Source: Piliocolobus tephrosceles
Lineage: Eukaryota > Chordata > Mammalia > Primates > Cercopithecidae
Reading direction: 5' to 3'
Length of the DNA stretch: 64,000 nucleotides
Assembly (NCBI RefSeq): GCF_002776525.5
Contig: NC_045436.1
Span: 12,794,983 to 12,858,982 of the forward strand
Each line of letters opens with the position of its first letter. Within the stretch, counting starts at the first letter, position 1. The notes under the pieces are model-generated. The model was given only the letters and a program-made list of their open reading frames with translations. It did no database searches and was not told where the DNA came from. The position numbers and the translations under genes are program-made. This document shows, piece by piece, positions 1-13,159 of the stretch.

Positions 1-777
1 CATAGACAATCACTGTCCTCTTATAAACTAAACAAAAAATGTTTATAATGATGTGTGCTTGTTACTCCACATATATTCTTCAAACTCATTTAAATTATTT
101 ACAGTTTTCTAGGACTAATTTTGCAAAGACAAAAAAATGTGACTACTGCTTGGTATTTTAAGTGTTTTTACATTTCCACAAGCCAAAGACCCTTATACAC
201 TGGGTCAGGGGTGGAATGAGGATTTGGAACAGAGCCAGGGCAGTGATGGGGAGATTCTGGTCAAGGATGGGGCAAGTGTGGAAAGGAGGATCTGAAGCTG
301 AGGCCTGTCTACATTACTTACTTTGCAATAAGAAGCAGCGAGACTCTTAAGAAGAAATAAGTCTGGGATAGGATACAGGTCAGGGATTGTGCAGAGACAG
401 CAGCCATGTCCAATTACCAGTTAATGTTTTGACAGATGAAGCTGCAATTTATTTGTTTCCTATGACAAATTGTCTGTGGCACGAATATGGCAGTATCAGA
501 ATGTTGCGTGACATATATTAAAATTACTTTTTAAAAATAGAATAAGATTTCATGTGGTTTTAATGTCATGACTGAATTATGTAATTGGCAAATAAAGTGT
601 AGAAATGTTCTTTGAAGAAAAATGAAAAAAAAAATGCTGTACCTGTTGGTAATCAGGGAATCCTTTGGGATGAACAAAAAGTGGAGGTGGGAGAAAAAAT
701 AATCAAGGGATTTTAACATAAATTTCATGCTCTTCTTGAGGATGTGTAACTAGGTTCTAGATCATAAGATGGAAGTA
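1..777. other. AT-rich stretch, no gene seen
   Basis: No reading frame here resembles a known protein and no repeat family was recognised. The short open frames are typical of random AT-rich sequence. The last bases (766-777) are the left target duplication of the Alu that follows. Confidence 0.6.
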
Positions 778-1088
778 TGTCTAGGCATGGTGGCTCATGC
801 CTGTAATCCCAGCACTTTGGGAGGCAGAGGCAGGTGGATCACTTGAGGACAGGAGTTCAATACCAGCCTGGCCAACGTGTTGAAGCCCTATCTTTACTAA
901 AAATACAAAAAATTAGCCAGGCGTGGTGGTGGCGCCTGTAGTCCCAGATACTCAGAAGGCTGAGGCAAGGGAATTGCTTGAATTCAGGAGATGGGGGTTG
1001 CAGTGAGCTGAGATTATGCCACTGCACTCCAGCCTGGGTGACAGAGTGAGACTTCTATCTCAAAAAAAAAAAAAAAAAAAAAAAAAAA
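778..1088 (+). mobile_element. Alu element (AluS-like)
   Basis: The left monomer, middle A-rich region, right monomer and a long A tail (about 1062-1088) are all present in the sense orientation. It carries the older cacttgagg variant rather than the AluY cacgagg. Twelve-base direct repeats with one mismatch (aagatggaagta at 766-777, aagatggaggta at 1087-1098) flank it, so it was retroposed by L1 machinery. Confidence 0.95.
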
Positions 1089-1660
1089 GATGGAGGTAGA
1101 ATGATCTTCCCCGCAAAAAAGATGTGCATGCCCCAATCCTGGGAACCTGTGACTATGTGATGTGATGTGTGGCAAAATGGACTTTGTAGATGTGATTAAG
1201 CATAAAGACATTACACTGGTGAGAGTATCCTGGATTATTTAAATGAGTCCAGTCTCATCACATGCGCTCTTGAGAGCCCAACAGAAAAGCAGGTAAGTGG
1301 ATCAGAAAGAGGGAACGTGAGAAAGATTTGAGGCCCTGTTGATGGTTCTGGGATGTAAAGGAAACTACGTGCATGGACCAGAAAGATGCCTATGGGAGCT
1401 GAGAGTGGTCCATCTGACATCCAGCAAGGACGCAAACTCGGTCCTACAACTGCATGAATTTTGCTGACACCTTAATGCGCAAGGAGATGGATTCTCCCCA
1501 AGGGCCGATAGCAGGGAACACAGCCCTGCTCCCACTGAAGTTTGCGTCTGGTGAGACCTTTCCTCTTCTCCCCGCAGAACTGTAAAATCATAAATTTGTG
1601 TTGTTGTAAGCCACGAAATGTGTGGTCATTTCTTATGGCAGAAACAGAGAAACAGCACAC
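1089..1660 (+). mobile_element. MaLR-like LTR, degenerate
   Basis: Short phrases typical of mammalian MaLR/MLT-type solo LTRs occur in order: the cccc-aatcctgggaacctgtgactatg stretch near 1130-1155, gatgtgattaag near 1190-1200, ggattctccccaagggc near 1489-1506, and the AATAAA-proximal end around 1580-1640 (gaactgtaaaatcataaatttgtg, then ttgtaagccac). Subfamily cannot be fixed by eye. The preceding Alu probably entered its 5' part. No internal retroviral region is adjacent. Confidence 0.55.
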
Positions 1661-3442
1661 AATGGCTTCCTAAAATTGCATGCAATATTTTAGAAATCTG
1701 TATCTCACCATTTTTCTGATGAAAGAGGCTATTTTATGAGTCTTAAGATTCAATCACACACAAACTCAAGAACTACTGAACTCTATTATCCTTTCCCGTA
1801 TTGTAGCACTAAAAACATCCTCACGCACAGTGAATGCTGAACATTTTTCATGTCTTACATTCAAGTGAGGAAAGTGTGTTTTGTGACAAACTAACAGATG
1901 CAAGAGCACTCAGAATATTGATCTCCTTTCGGCTGCCTTGCCCTCTGTACCTCTGAGTGAGGCCATCTTGGCTTTGATTTACTCTTTCCTCTGGACTGTG
2001 GGGTATTTTGGTTAGTCAGGGTGAAGTGTGAGTTCCTAGAGGGCAGGATCATTTTTTTTTTTTTTTTAATCTCAAGAGGCACAGTACCTTGTGACGGTAA
2101 GTTTTGAAAATAATAATCACATGATTGTATGAAAAAGGTAAGTTTCTATCTGAAGATTGTGAGCTGGTCTGCATACCATTTGAGATTCTGTCCAGAACTA
2201 TGATACCGTTTATTATATGAATATATTCTTTATATGTCTAAGTTTTATTTTCTCTACAAAAGGGGAGTTCCCTGTTTTCTGTGGGAAAAAATATCTCAGT
2301 GCTCTCAGGTTAATTTACAAAATGATGGTGTGGATCATGAGAAAATCATTGGTATAGAAGCTTTGACATTTCTCACTGAACACCTTGGCTCTCTATGGAA
2401 TGTTGTCTATTTCAGTATGGCCCAAATCCATGCAGGCTCCAGTGGAGCATGGCTTAATATTCAGAAATGTAATCAGAAGCTTAGTGATATTTATTAACAA
2501 ATCATCATGGACCCAACTTTATTTGGATAAGCCCCAAGTTTCACAGATAGAAAGAAATCCTAGGGGCTAAAGGACTACATTAAAAATTAAAGAGGAGAAA
2601 AAGGAGGAGGGTGAGAACTTAATAGTCTCATGTTTGAATTGTTTTAGAATGACTTGAAATTGTAGAGTGATTGAATGTTGGCAAACAACACATCAGCAGA
2701 AGAGGATGCTAACTGAGAATGACTGTGTACATGATAATATGCCTCATGTTCAGTCTTTTAAAAATATCTTCATAGAATATCAGGAATTAATGAAGCTTTG
2801 ATAAAATGTGCAGAGGTTTCTCAATACAGAGGGACACTGAGCACCCAGAAAGATAGAAAATTAGAAAAAGAAAAGCCTAAAGAAGTTTGAAACATGGTGA
2901 AAAAATAAGAAAATGAGATTCAACTTGAAATAATGTGAAGGAACATCTCTGTAGAAAAATAATCAGAAACAGACATTCAATGGAAGAGAAACAATTGGAA
3001 AGCATTCAGATCACAGTAAATTAGATGAAACTGAAATGCTATGAGGATTCAGGGGGAAAAACTAAAAATCATCTGGGTGGCCCATCACGTTACCAAGCAA
3101 GAAAGTGTACCTGAACTGGAACTCACTTAGAGAGAGAGCTCTGTTTCTCTTTTCCTATTTACAAACTCTGGGGAACTGGAAGGAGTTCAAAAAAGAACAG
3201 CAAATACAATTAAGAGCCTAGAGGGATTGATTTATATAGTGAGAGGAAAGAAATAAAGTATGCAGTCCTTGGCTAAAGACTTCTGGGAGAACATAATTGT
3301 CAAAAGTCTTTAAAGGATTTACGTACTGAGTCAATAGAGGGTGATTTAGTTCAATAAAAAGGAATCCAGGCAGAAACATAGTGAGATGAATGTAAACTCT
3401 AATGCTGAAAACATTTTTCTAATTTTGGTAATATGAAAATCT
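1661..3442. other. Intergenic, no gene; possible L2 3' end
   Basis: No convincing coding sequence. The segment at about 2025-2095 (gagttcctagagggcagg, then cacagtacc) resembles the 3' end of an L2 LINE, interrupted by a T run at 2051-2068. The 87-codon frame at 2234-2497 has no recognisable motif and I treat it as chance. Confidence 0.45.
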
Positions 3443-3770
3443 AGCTGGGTGTGGTGGCTCATGCCTATAATTTCAACACTTTGGGAGGTCGAGGCAGGCA
3501 GATCACCTGAGGTCAGGAGTTCAAGACCATCCTGGCCAACATGGCGAAACCTGCCTCTACCAAAAATACAAAACTTAGCTGGGCATGTTGCCTGGCGCCT
3601 GTAATTCAGCTACTTAGGAGGCTGAGGCAGGAGAATTGCTTGAACCCGGGAGGCAGAAGTTGCAGTGAACCAAGATCACGCCATTGCACTCCAGCCTGAG
3701 CAACAGAGCAAGACAGCTCCTCGAAAAACAAAAAACAAAAAACAAAAAACAAAAACAAAAACAAAACACT
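3443..3770 (+). mobile_element. Alu element (AluS-like)
   Basis: A complete dimeric Alu in sense orientation, with many scattered substitutions and a tail that has evolved into a (CAAAAA)n-like simple repeat at about 3725-3766. The divergence suggests an older S-type copy. Target duplications are not clear. Confidence 0.93.
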
Positions 3771-6121
3771 AAAGTTCTGCCTGGGTTTGTTGGCTTTTTG
3801 TTGTTGGTGGTGTTTGCAACCCATTTTGAAACTTCTGTTAAGTGGCCCAGGGACATAGTTTTTGGAAAATTGTACCCCTGTCATATGTGAATGAGATGTA
3901 GTGTCATTTAAGTCACTATTTTAAGAAGGGAAAGAAGTAATTAAAAAAAAAAAACAGGTATATACAAGAATTTGGGAGGCTTTCCCATTAATTACAACAC
4001 TAGTAATATAGTATCTGGTATTTCCTGAAACAAAGCAGCATGACTAAGAAATAAAGAAGGGAAGGAATCCACTAGTGAGTGCTACTGATTGATACCAAAC
4101 CAGGACACCAAGAGAAAATAGTTAGAGGTATATTGGGCATTTCTTTTTCTATGGATTCTTCTTTAACCTGTTCTAGTGCCATAAAAACAAAAGCAAAAAA
4201 CAAGAAGGCACCAGCATCACTGCAGTACAGGCAATGCTGGCTCTGGTTCAGGGAGTTCTACCAGCAAGAACACTGGGAAGTTGTATTAGTCAGGGTCCAA
4301 CCAGGAAAACAGAAACCTTATGAAATATTTAAAACAGAAGAGATTTGCTATAATTATTTATACACAGGTGATAAAATACCATGAAGTAAAAAAAAAAAAA
4401 AAGGCTTATGAGGCAACCCACAGAATACCAACAGCAAGAAGCCAGTACCACCCACAAGCTGAAGACATTGCTACTGGGATTTAGAGTATGGGGTTAGTCT
4501 GTTGGCAAAAGTGGAACCACAGCATGACTATCTAACACTATGCTGGAAAAGCCATCCAGGTCGAGAGTTGAGCAGTATGCTGGCAGAAAATCAAATTCAG
4601 GGAAGTAGAGGACTAACTTGAGAAAGACGTTAGATGAACTGCATAAAGGGAGAGGAAATAAAATATGTTACAGAGTATAGAAAGGTCCAACTGACAAGTG
4701 TTAGTTTCAGCATGAAGATCTCACATTTCATTATATTGCTGTCAGATTTCATTAAGATGACCTGGAGACATAACTTGAACAATTATTTAAATTTCAAACA
4801 AAACTTCTGACTGCATATACAAAGAAGTTATCTGCAGAGATCAAAATTAAGATATTTTTAATAATTTTCTTCCTACAAACCAACAAATCCCACAAAACAG
4901 TCAGTTGAAAGAAGGGAAAACTAAGAAATTGTACCCTAGTTAAATTCATATACAGATGTAAAGAAAAAGATATTCTCAAATGTGCAAGGTCTTGGGGAAA
5001 ATATGACAAAAATATCATTTCTGAAACTAAAACTCCTTGAAAAGATGTACAAAAATCATAGTGAATAATCAAATATTAGAACTCACAACAGAAAAATTAT
5101 TGCAATGAGCTTTGGAACCAGTTACACACAAAGAGATACATCTTAGAAAGGGTTCAAACAACTGTAACAATCTTTATGCAAAATAAAGAGAGAAGGAAAG
5201 AGACAAAGAGAAGAAAGTGAAAATTAAAACTTACACATTCAAAAAAGAGATGTGTCTAAAAGGTTAAACGCTAGGTAGATAAACAAAGACCATTGAAAAG
5301 GAAGAGGTCAGTGTAGGTATGGAAATTAAAAACACAAGTATTGATTCCCTTTACTTTCATAAAGTCTACTCAACATTTGTTTTAGGATTTATGTAGATAG
5401 TGATATATTACAACCTTAATTATACTTTAATAAGTCAAGTGTAGAGTTTAAAAAATCAAATTACTGGAAAGCAGAATAGGAAGAAAACTACACAAAGAAA
5501 AGTAAATTTTAGAAATCTGTAAGGAAACATCACCAAAATAAAACACCACAGCAGTGCTTGAACTTACCTCCTATGGAAGCCCTTCTATAATTATAGAAGA
5601 TTTGGCAAGTATTCAACCCTCAGAGGAAGTTCACACGACAGAAGTTTCTACTGTAAAGGTGTTTGGAGACCACATACTTGTGGTTCCAGAATGTTCTCAC
5701 GGTTCAGAAGGCTTATGATCACGAAGAAAATAGATGAATTAGTAAAAGAAAAACTGTTTGACACAGGTTGTTCCAACAAATACTTATGAAACTGTCTCCA
5801 GCTGGAGACTATTTTTATATTGTAAACTTTATGCACCATAAGGGGAGATGATTTAGATAATTTTATAAGCCTCTAATTAATGTTGTTTAATCCCCTGAAT
5901 TTTCATAGATTTGGCACAAAGCTTTATGTATGACACAACTTTGCATCATTATGTATGTACATATCCTTTCTAGATTTTAGTGGCCTTTTCAAGATTTTTT
6001 AAATGTCGAATAAATCTTCAGTAAACTATGCCTTTTAATATTTTCTATTTTCATGTATGCATATTTCATATCTGTAATATATTTACTTGGTTTTGATGAA
6101 GATTTATACTCTTAAAATATC
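3771..6121. other. Intergenic, no gene seen
   Basis: AT-rich sequence with several poly-A runs (for example 3943-3954 and 4388-4402). The longest open frame (4079-4384, 101 codons) has no domain I recognise, low-complexity lysine-rich parts and no splice or promoter context. I call no gene. Confidence 0.5.
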
Positions 6122-9100
6122 TCAAGAGCAAACAAATGCAAAAGCTAGCAGAAGACAAGAAATAACTAAGATCAGAGCAGAACTGAAGGAGATAGAGACA
6201 TAAAAAAACCCTTCAGAAAAATGAATCCAGGAGCTGGTTGTTTGAAAAGATTAACCAAATTGATAGACCACTAACAAGACTAATAAAGAAGAAAAGAGAG
6301 AAGAATCAAATAGACGCAATAAAAAATGATAAAGGAGATATCACCACTGATCCCACAGAAATACAAACTACCATCAGAGAATACTGTAAACACCTCTATG
6401 CAAATCAACTAGAAAATCTAGAAGAAATGGATAAATTCCTGGACACATACACCCTCCCAAGACTAAACCAGGAAGAAGTTGAATCCCTGAATAGACCAAT
6501 AGCAGGCTCTGAAATTGAGGCAATAATTAATAGCTTACCAAACAAAAAAATAGTCCAGGACCAGATGGATTCTCAGCCAAATTCAAACAGAGCTACAAAG
6601 AGGAGCTGGTAACATTCTTTCTGAAACTATTCCAATCAATAGAAAAAGAGGGAATCCTCCCTAACTCATTTTATGAGGCCAGCATCTTCCTGATACCAAA
6701 GCCTGGCAGAGACATGACCAAAAAAAGAGAATTTTAGACCAATATCCTTGATGAACATTGATGTGAAAATCCTCAATAAAATACTGGCAAGCCAAATCCA
6801 GCAGCACATCAAAAAGCTTATCTGCCAAGATCAAGTTAGCTTCATCCCTGGGATGCAAGGCTGGATCAACATATGCAAATCAATAAACGTAATCCATCAC
6901 ATAAGCAGAACCAAAGACAAAAATCACATGATTATCTCAACATATGCAGAAAAGGCCCCCAACAAAATTCAACAGCCCTTCATGCTAAAAACTCTCAATA
7001 AACTATGTATTGATGGAACATATCTCAAAATAATAAGAGCTATTTATGACAAGCCCACAGCCAATATCCATACTGAATGGGCAAAAACTGGAAGCATTCT
7101 TTTTGAAAACGGGCACAAGACAAGGATGCCCTCTCTCACCACTCCTATTCAACATAGCGTTGGAAGTTCTGGCCAGGGCAATCGGGCAAGAGAAAGAAAT
7201 AAAGGGTATTTAATTAGGGAAAGAGGAAGTCAAATTGTCCCTGTTTGCAGATGACATCATTGTATATTTAGAAAACCCCAGTCACAGCCCAAAATCTCCT
7301 TAAGCTGATAAGCAACTTCAGCAAAGTCTCAGGATACAAAATCAGTGTGCAAAAATCACAAACATTCCAATATACCAACAACAGACAAACAGAGAGCCCA
7401 ATCATGAGTGAACTCCCATTCACAATTGCTACAAAGAGAATAAAATATCTAGGAATCCAACTTACAAGGGATGTGAAGGACCTCTTCAAGGAGAACTGCA
7501 AACCACTGCTCAACGAAATAAAAGAGGATACAAACAAATGGAAGAACATTCCATGCTCATGGATAGGAAGAATCAATATCGTGAAAATGGCCATACTGCT
7601 CAAGGTAATTTATAGATTCAATGCCATCCCCATTAAGCTACCAATGACTTTCTTCACAGAATTGGAAATAACTACTTTAAAGTTCATAAGGAACTAAAAA
7701 AAGATCTGCATTGCAAGACAATCCTAAGCAAAAAGAACAAAGCTGGAGGCATCACGCTATCTGACCTCAAGCTATACTACAAACCTACATTAACCAAAAC
7801 AGCATGGTACTGGTACCAAAACAGAGATATAGACCAATGGAACAGAACAGAGGCCTTGGAAATAACACCACATGTCTACAACCATCTGATCTTTGACAAA
7901 CTTAAAAAAACAAGAAATGGGGAAAGGATTCCCTATTTAATAAATGGTGCTGGGAAAATTGGCTAGCCATAGATACAAAGCTGAAACTGGATCCCTTCCT
8001 TACACCTTATACAACAATTAATTCAAGATGGATTAAAGACTTAAATGGTAGACCTAAAATCAACCATAAAAATCCTAGAAGAAAACCTAGGCAATACTAT
8101 TCAGGCCATAGGCATAGGCAAGGACTTCATGACTAAAACACCAAAAACAACGGCATCAAAAGCCCAAATAGACAAATGGCATCTAATTAAACTAAAGAGC
8201 TCCTGCACAGAAAAAGAAACTACCATCATAGTAAGAAAACAACCTACAGAATAGGAGAAAATTTTTGCAATCTATCCATCTGACCAAGGGCTAATATCCA
8301 GAATCTACAAAAAACGTAAACAAATTTACAAGAAAAAATCAAACAACCCCATCAAAAAGTGGGTGAAGGATATGAATAGACACTTCTCAAAAGAAGACAT
8401 TTATGCAGCCAACATATGAAAAAATGCTCATCATCACTGGTCATCAGAGAAATGCAAATCAAAACCATAATGAGATACCATCTTATACCAATTAGAATGG
8501 TGATCATGAACAAGTCAAGAAACAACAGGTGCTGGAGAGGATGTGGAGAAATAGGAACACTTCTACACTGTTGGTGGGAGTGTAAACTAGTTCAACCATT
8601 GTGGAAGACAGTGTGGTGATTCCTCAATGGTTGCTCTAGGTCTAGATCCTTTCCTCAAGGATTTAGAACTAGAAATACCATTTGACCCAGAGATCCCATT
8701 ACTGTGTATATGCCCAAAGGTTTATAAATCATGCTACTATAAAGATACATGCACATGTACGTTTATTGTGGCACCATTCATAATAGCAAAGACTTGGAAT
8801 CAACCCAAATGTCCATCAATGATAGACTGGATTAAGAAAATGTGGCACATATACACCTTAGAATAGTATGCAGCCATAAAACAGGATGACTCCACGTCCT
8901 TTGTGGGGACACGGATTAAGCTGGAAACCATCATTCTGAGCAAACTATCACAAGGACAGAAAACTAAACACTGCATATTCTCACTCATAGGTGGGAATTG
9001 AATGATGAGAACACTTGGACACAGGGTGGGGAACATCACACACCAGGGCCTATCATGGGTAGGGGGAGGTGGGAGGGATACCATTAGGAGAAATACCTAA

Positions 9101-9214
9101 TATGAATGATGAGTTAATGGGTGCAGCACTCCAACATAGCACATGTAAACATATGTAACAAACCTGCACATTGTGCACATGTACCCTAGAACTTAAAGTA
9201 TAATAAAAAAAAAA
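6122..9214 (+). mobile_element. L1 element, 5'-truncated (L1PA-like)
   Basis: This 3.1 kb copy starts inside ORF2, just before the reverse transcriptase domain, and runs through the ORF2 end, the 3' UTR with its G-rich tract (about 9058-9075), and a poly-A tail at 9204-9214. The 3' UTR (gggcctatcatggg, gagttaatgggtgcagc, cacatgtaccctagaac) is of primate-specific L1PA type. The 5' region and ORF1 are absent, as in most L1 insertions. It is dead: ORF2 is cut into several frames. Confidence 0.95.
6238..8866 (+). pseudogene. L1 ORF2 pseudogene (reverse transcriptase and C-terminus)
   Basis: Fragments of L1 ORF2p, the endonuclease/reverse transcriptase of L1 retrotransposition, appear in successive frames. 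6238-6612 is the start of the RT domain (FEKINQIDRPLTRLIKKK, IQTTIREYCKHLYANQLENL). 6748-7254 covers the middle of the RT domain. The catalytic FADD box is at 7244-7255, outside the preceding open frame because of a frameshift. 7347-7697 and 8416-8866 hold the region after RT and the cysteine-bearing C-terminal segment (CWRGCGEIGTLLHCWWECKL). The N-terminal endonuclease is missing through 5' truncation, and stops and frameshifts separate the pieces, so no active protein is possible. Confidence 0.93.
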
Positions 9215-9249
9215 TCTCCACAAATTATATGGAAAGACACACTTATTTC

Positions 9250-9640
9250 TGTTGATATGCCATGGAGTGAATATTTCTGTCATTCCAAACTTCATATGTT
9301 GAAACTCTAATTTCAATGTGATGGTGTTTGGAGGTGGGCTTGTAGGAGGTAATCAGTTCATGATGGTAGAGCCCTTATGAATGAAATTGGCATCCCAATT
9401 AGAAGAGGCCCAAGAGCTAGTTCAATGTCTTTCTGCCCTGGAACCTGGTTCTCCATAGAACCAGAAGCCTGCAGCCTGCAACCCAGAAGGGAGCCCTCAC
9501 CAGACTCTGATCTTACTGACACCCTGCTCTCAAACTCCAGCTTCCAAATGGTGAGAAACAAATTTCATTATCAGCCACCCAGTTTATGGCACTTTGTTAG
9601 AGTAACTGGAGCTAAGACATTGGATATTCTTGAGAAATAC
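9250..9640 (+). mobile_element. MLT1-type MaLR solo LTR
   Basis: Canonical MLT1 phrases occur in order: ccaaacttcatatgttgaaa (9287-9306), gatggtgtttggaggtgggc, the ggtaatcagttcatgatggtagagccc core, a ccctcaccagactctgat block, and a 3' end with gtgagaaacaaatttc and cacccagtttatggcac. It is in the sense orientation with no internal region attached, so it is a solo LTR. It sits directly after the L1 tail. Confidence 0.85.
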
Positions 9641-10138
9641 TGTTCACTTTTAAATGCTGTTTTAACAATGGAAAGTAAAAGATATAGATAAATACATTAA
9701 TTTTGCATCCTAGTTACTGTAGACATTGTTATATTATTGATTCTTGAGATACTAATGTGCAATTAGTCTCATTGTCTTAGTAATATGTCATTGTTTTTAA
9801 AGGAAAAATAAGCATACTGTATGAAATTAAATAATTTTTAAAAGGTAAAATCATTTCAATGGCAGCCAAAATTTCTTTTATAATATTGTTTAAGCTGTAA
9901 GATCATATCAAAATCATAAAGAGAATCCACATGAAGTACCATTTGAAATTGCACATTTTGGGTAAAATTGCTCCCTAACAAGATAAATCTGGAGTAGAAA
10001 ACATAAAATATAAATAAATCATCTAAAATGATTGCCTAGCCAATACATTGGCTGAAACAAATAAAATATTTGCTACTAAAATAGTAACAAAACTCATTTT
10101 GTATCAGCTATATTATTTAATATTTGTTTAGAATTTCT
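9641..10138. other. AT-rich intergenic, nothing recognised
   Basis: No open frame of note, no repeat family recognised. Confidence 0.5.
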
Positions 10139-10450
10139 GGCTGGGCATGGTGGCTCATGGTCTGTAATCCCGGCACTCTGGGAGGCCAAGGCAGGTGGAT
10201 CACGAGGTCAGGAGTTTGAGATCAGCATGGTCAACATAATGAAACCCCATCTCTACTAAAAATACAATACTTAGCCAAGTGTAGTGGCACGTGCCTGTAA
10301 TCCCAGGTACATGGGAGGCTAAGGAAGGAGAATCGCTTGAACCTGGGAGGAGGAGGTTGCAGTGAGCCGAGATCATACCACTGCACTCCAGCCTGGGCAA
10401 GAGAGCAAGACTCCCTCTCAAAATAAATAAATACATAAATAAATATTTAA
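10139..10450 (+). mobile_element. Alu element (AluS-like)
   Basis: Full dimeric Alu in sense orientation with a cacgaggtcagg right box in the left monomer and an (AAAT)n-evolved tail at about 10418-10448. Confidence 0.95.
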
Positions 10451-10799
10451 AAATAAAGAGTTTTGGTTAATGCCACATGATCACACAAATACAGAAGCAC
10501 ACACACTCCCGGAAAGTACACCAAGTCATGGAATAAATATTGAAAGGAGACAAACTTCTTTATTATATATATTTTAGAAATTTGCATAACATATAGATTC
10601 AAGTATTAAATATAGAAAATCAAACCATAAAAATTTAGGCAATATGAAATTGAATGTCAGTCCTTTGAACGATAAAGGTGACTTTTTAGATGTATAGGTT
10701 ATAAAGAAATAAAAAAGCTGTGGTACATTAAATGTAAAAACGTATTCTACAATATGCACCCCCATAAAAAATTTAAAAAACAGGAACACCTAGACTCCC

Positions 10800-11240
10800 A
10801 CTATGTTTATTTAGAGAGGTCATATGAAGGACTAGTAAATACAGGATCCTAATAAATGAGAAAAAAGGAAGCTGATAATTGACAAATAATTACAACTAGT
10901 TTAAAAGCATGAAAAATTGTTCATCCTCTCCTAATCAAAAATGCAAATGAAAACAAAAGTTTTTGCCTAAGAACTTGGCCTTTCCCCCAACAAAGAGCCA
11001 TTCTGGTAAAAGCAACTTGCAATGAACATTTTAATATGTCATTGGTAAAGGATGGATAAACATACATATAGAAAGCAATTTTTATAGAGGTACATGGACT
11101 AGATACTTCCACATTCCGTCAACACACACATAACCTGAACATATGCCAAAAGTGTAATTGTGGCTACCATTACTTGATGGCTTTCCACAAGGATTATGTA
11201 AATTGCCGTCTTTATGGTTTTCTGTATTTGCAAATGTGAA
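10800..11240 (+). mobile_element. Old L1M-like fragment
   Basis: The stretch around 10915-10960 (catcctctcctaatcaaaaa, then tgcaaatgaaaac) and the following text resemble the end of ORF2 of an ancient L1M element. The part near 11190-11240 (ttatggttttctgtatttgc) looks like its 3' UTR. It is very diverged; a repeat-library search would decide. Confidence 0.4.
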
Positions 11241-12177
11241 AAATTATCGTAGAAAGGACTTTTGAAAATTCAGTTGAGTGACAATACTTTACAAATCTGG
11301 GATGCTTTTACCAGTATATGATATATACTCTGAATCATGAATCAATATACTGGTACTAGTTTGGGATTATGGGTACAAAAATCAAAAGGTGGAAGCCAGA
11401 GTGACTCCTCTCTTCATTATCTGTATGATTCACTAACAGGATTTTGTTTGTTTTACCCTCAATTTTTGGCTTTGCTTCTCTAGAGGTCTGGTTTCCAAAG
11501 AAGGAATGTATTCACCAATGGGCACATCAATGATTCTATTTAAGTAGAAACTGAAATTGCCTCCTGACTACTTGGGGTCCTCACACCACTCAATCAATAA
11601 CAAAGAAGTTTGACTATGGGCAGAGGTAATGAAATGTGATTATGAAGGAGCAACTGGTTGCTATCATACAATGAGATCAGGGAGAAATTTAGAAGATCCT
11701 TTAAATTCTCACTTAATAGTCCCCACGTCTTAAGATAAAGGCCCATGAAAACATATAACAATTCATATTGGTGAATAAGGAATGAAGATATGTTTCACCC
11801 TACCAGGTAAGGAGCCTAACCACCAGAGGTATTTGCGAGGGCAAAAGGAATATGGAGTGGGTATGGAAGAAGAAACATAATAGTCAGTTACAACCAATTG
11901 ACTAGTTTGAAAGAAGGGCTGTAGTAGTTGAGTATTTCTTTCTTACTGTGTTTTAAATATGTGTGTATATGAAAGAGTGAATGTATTTATTGATTCTTTC
12001 TCTAATTTTATCACATTTCCTTCTACTATATAAGATATGTTAATAGTGGTTACACTTATCTCTCACTATTTATGTTACCGAATAGCAAAGGGGAATATGA
12101 CTCAACTAGAAGAGAAATGTGTATCATGCAAAGGTGGGTAATGTGACACAGGACTGTGAGCAATCTTTTTTCTTTCT
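11241..12177. other. Intergenic, nothing recognised
   Basis: No gene and no clear repeat seen. Confidence 0.5.
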
Positions 12178-12487
12178 TTATCTTTTTTTTTTTTTTTTTT
12201 TTTTTGAGACAGTCTCACTCTGTCTCCCAGGCTGGAGTGCAGTGGCGCAATCTCGGCTCACGGTAACCTCTGCCTCCCAGGTTCAAGTGGTTCCCCTGCC
12301 TCAGCCTGCTGAGTAACTGGGACTACAGGCATGCGCCAGCCACCATGCCTGGCTAATTTTTGTATTTTTAGTAGAGACGAGGTTTTACCATGTTGGTCAG
12401 GCTGGTTTTGAACTCCTGACCTCGTGATCCACCCACCTTGGCATCCCAAAGTGCTGGGATTACAGGCATGAGCCACTGTGCCCGACC
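12178..12487 (-). mobile_element. Alu element (AluS-like)
   Basis: Antisense Alu: a poly-T run at about 12182-12205, then gagacagtctcactctgtc and the complete dimer down to gtgcccgacc at 12478-12487. Imperfect flanking direct repeats (ctgtgagcaatctttt on the left, ctgtgtgcatctttt on the right) look like the target duplication. Confidence 0.95.
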
Positions 12488-13159
12488 TGTGTGCATCTTT
12501 TCTGGAGAGAATGCTATTGTGTTGTTTGGCTATATAGGTATAATTGCATCATATTAGGCAAAAGCATGATTTTGTTGCTGCCTTTATTTGGAAGTTAAAT
12601 ATGGTTGGAAAAGCTCTATGCTAATGCTATACTGAAGAGGTAGACTATGCTGAGTGCCAACTTGATTTAGTTGGAAGGAATGTCCTCAGCATCCCCTTCT
12701 TTGTACTGTACTTTGTTAGAATTGGCCCAAAGAAGAATTTTTGTGATATTTGGTAGGTGCAAGTGAAGCAATGGCTATTATGGTTTGAAGATCATCGTGG
12801 TTACATGTAAAGGAGAGGCACAGGGTTACCTGGCAGGTTCCAGCTTGTCTTCACTCTCTTCTGCTCTGCGTGGATGTCTTCATCTTCACCAGCCGTCACT
12901 GCAGGCCCATCACCAGACACGTGGCTGCAGGAGCTCAGAAGGAACAGCTGTCTGTAGACTTCTCCAGCCAACCCTTCCTGGTTCCCTTTCAGCAACTAAA
13001 TGTGCTGGGCTACTCATATTAACAGGTTAGTGATGCCTGTGATACCCCAACTCCCTAGCTCAACTTTCAGCTACCCTCCCTCCAGCTTCCCCAACACTAT
13101 GTCAAGTCTCATTCCTATAATAACTTTGTTATCCCTTAATTCATACTGGTCTTTCTCTC
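12488..13159. other. Intergenic, no gene seen
   Basis: A C/T-rich part at 12840-13120 gives open frames on both strands (for example 12785-13030), but nothing resembles a known protein and no exon signals were convincing. It may be a dispersed repeat I do not recognise. Confidence 0.4.

Noticed and set aside
4079..4384. 101-codon open frame
   Set aside because: No motif, no promoter or splice context, and the length is expected by chance in 64 kb.
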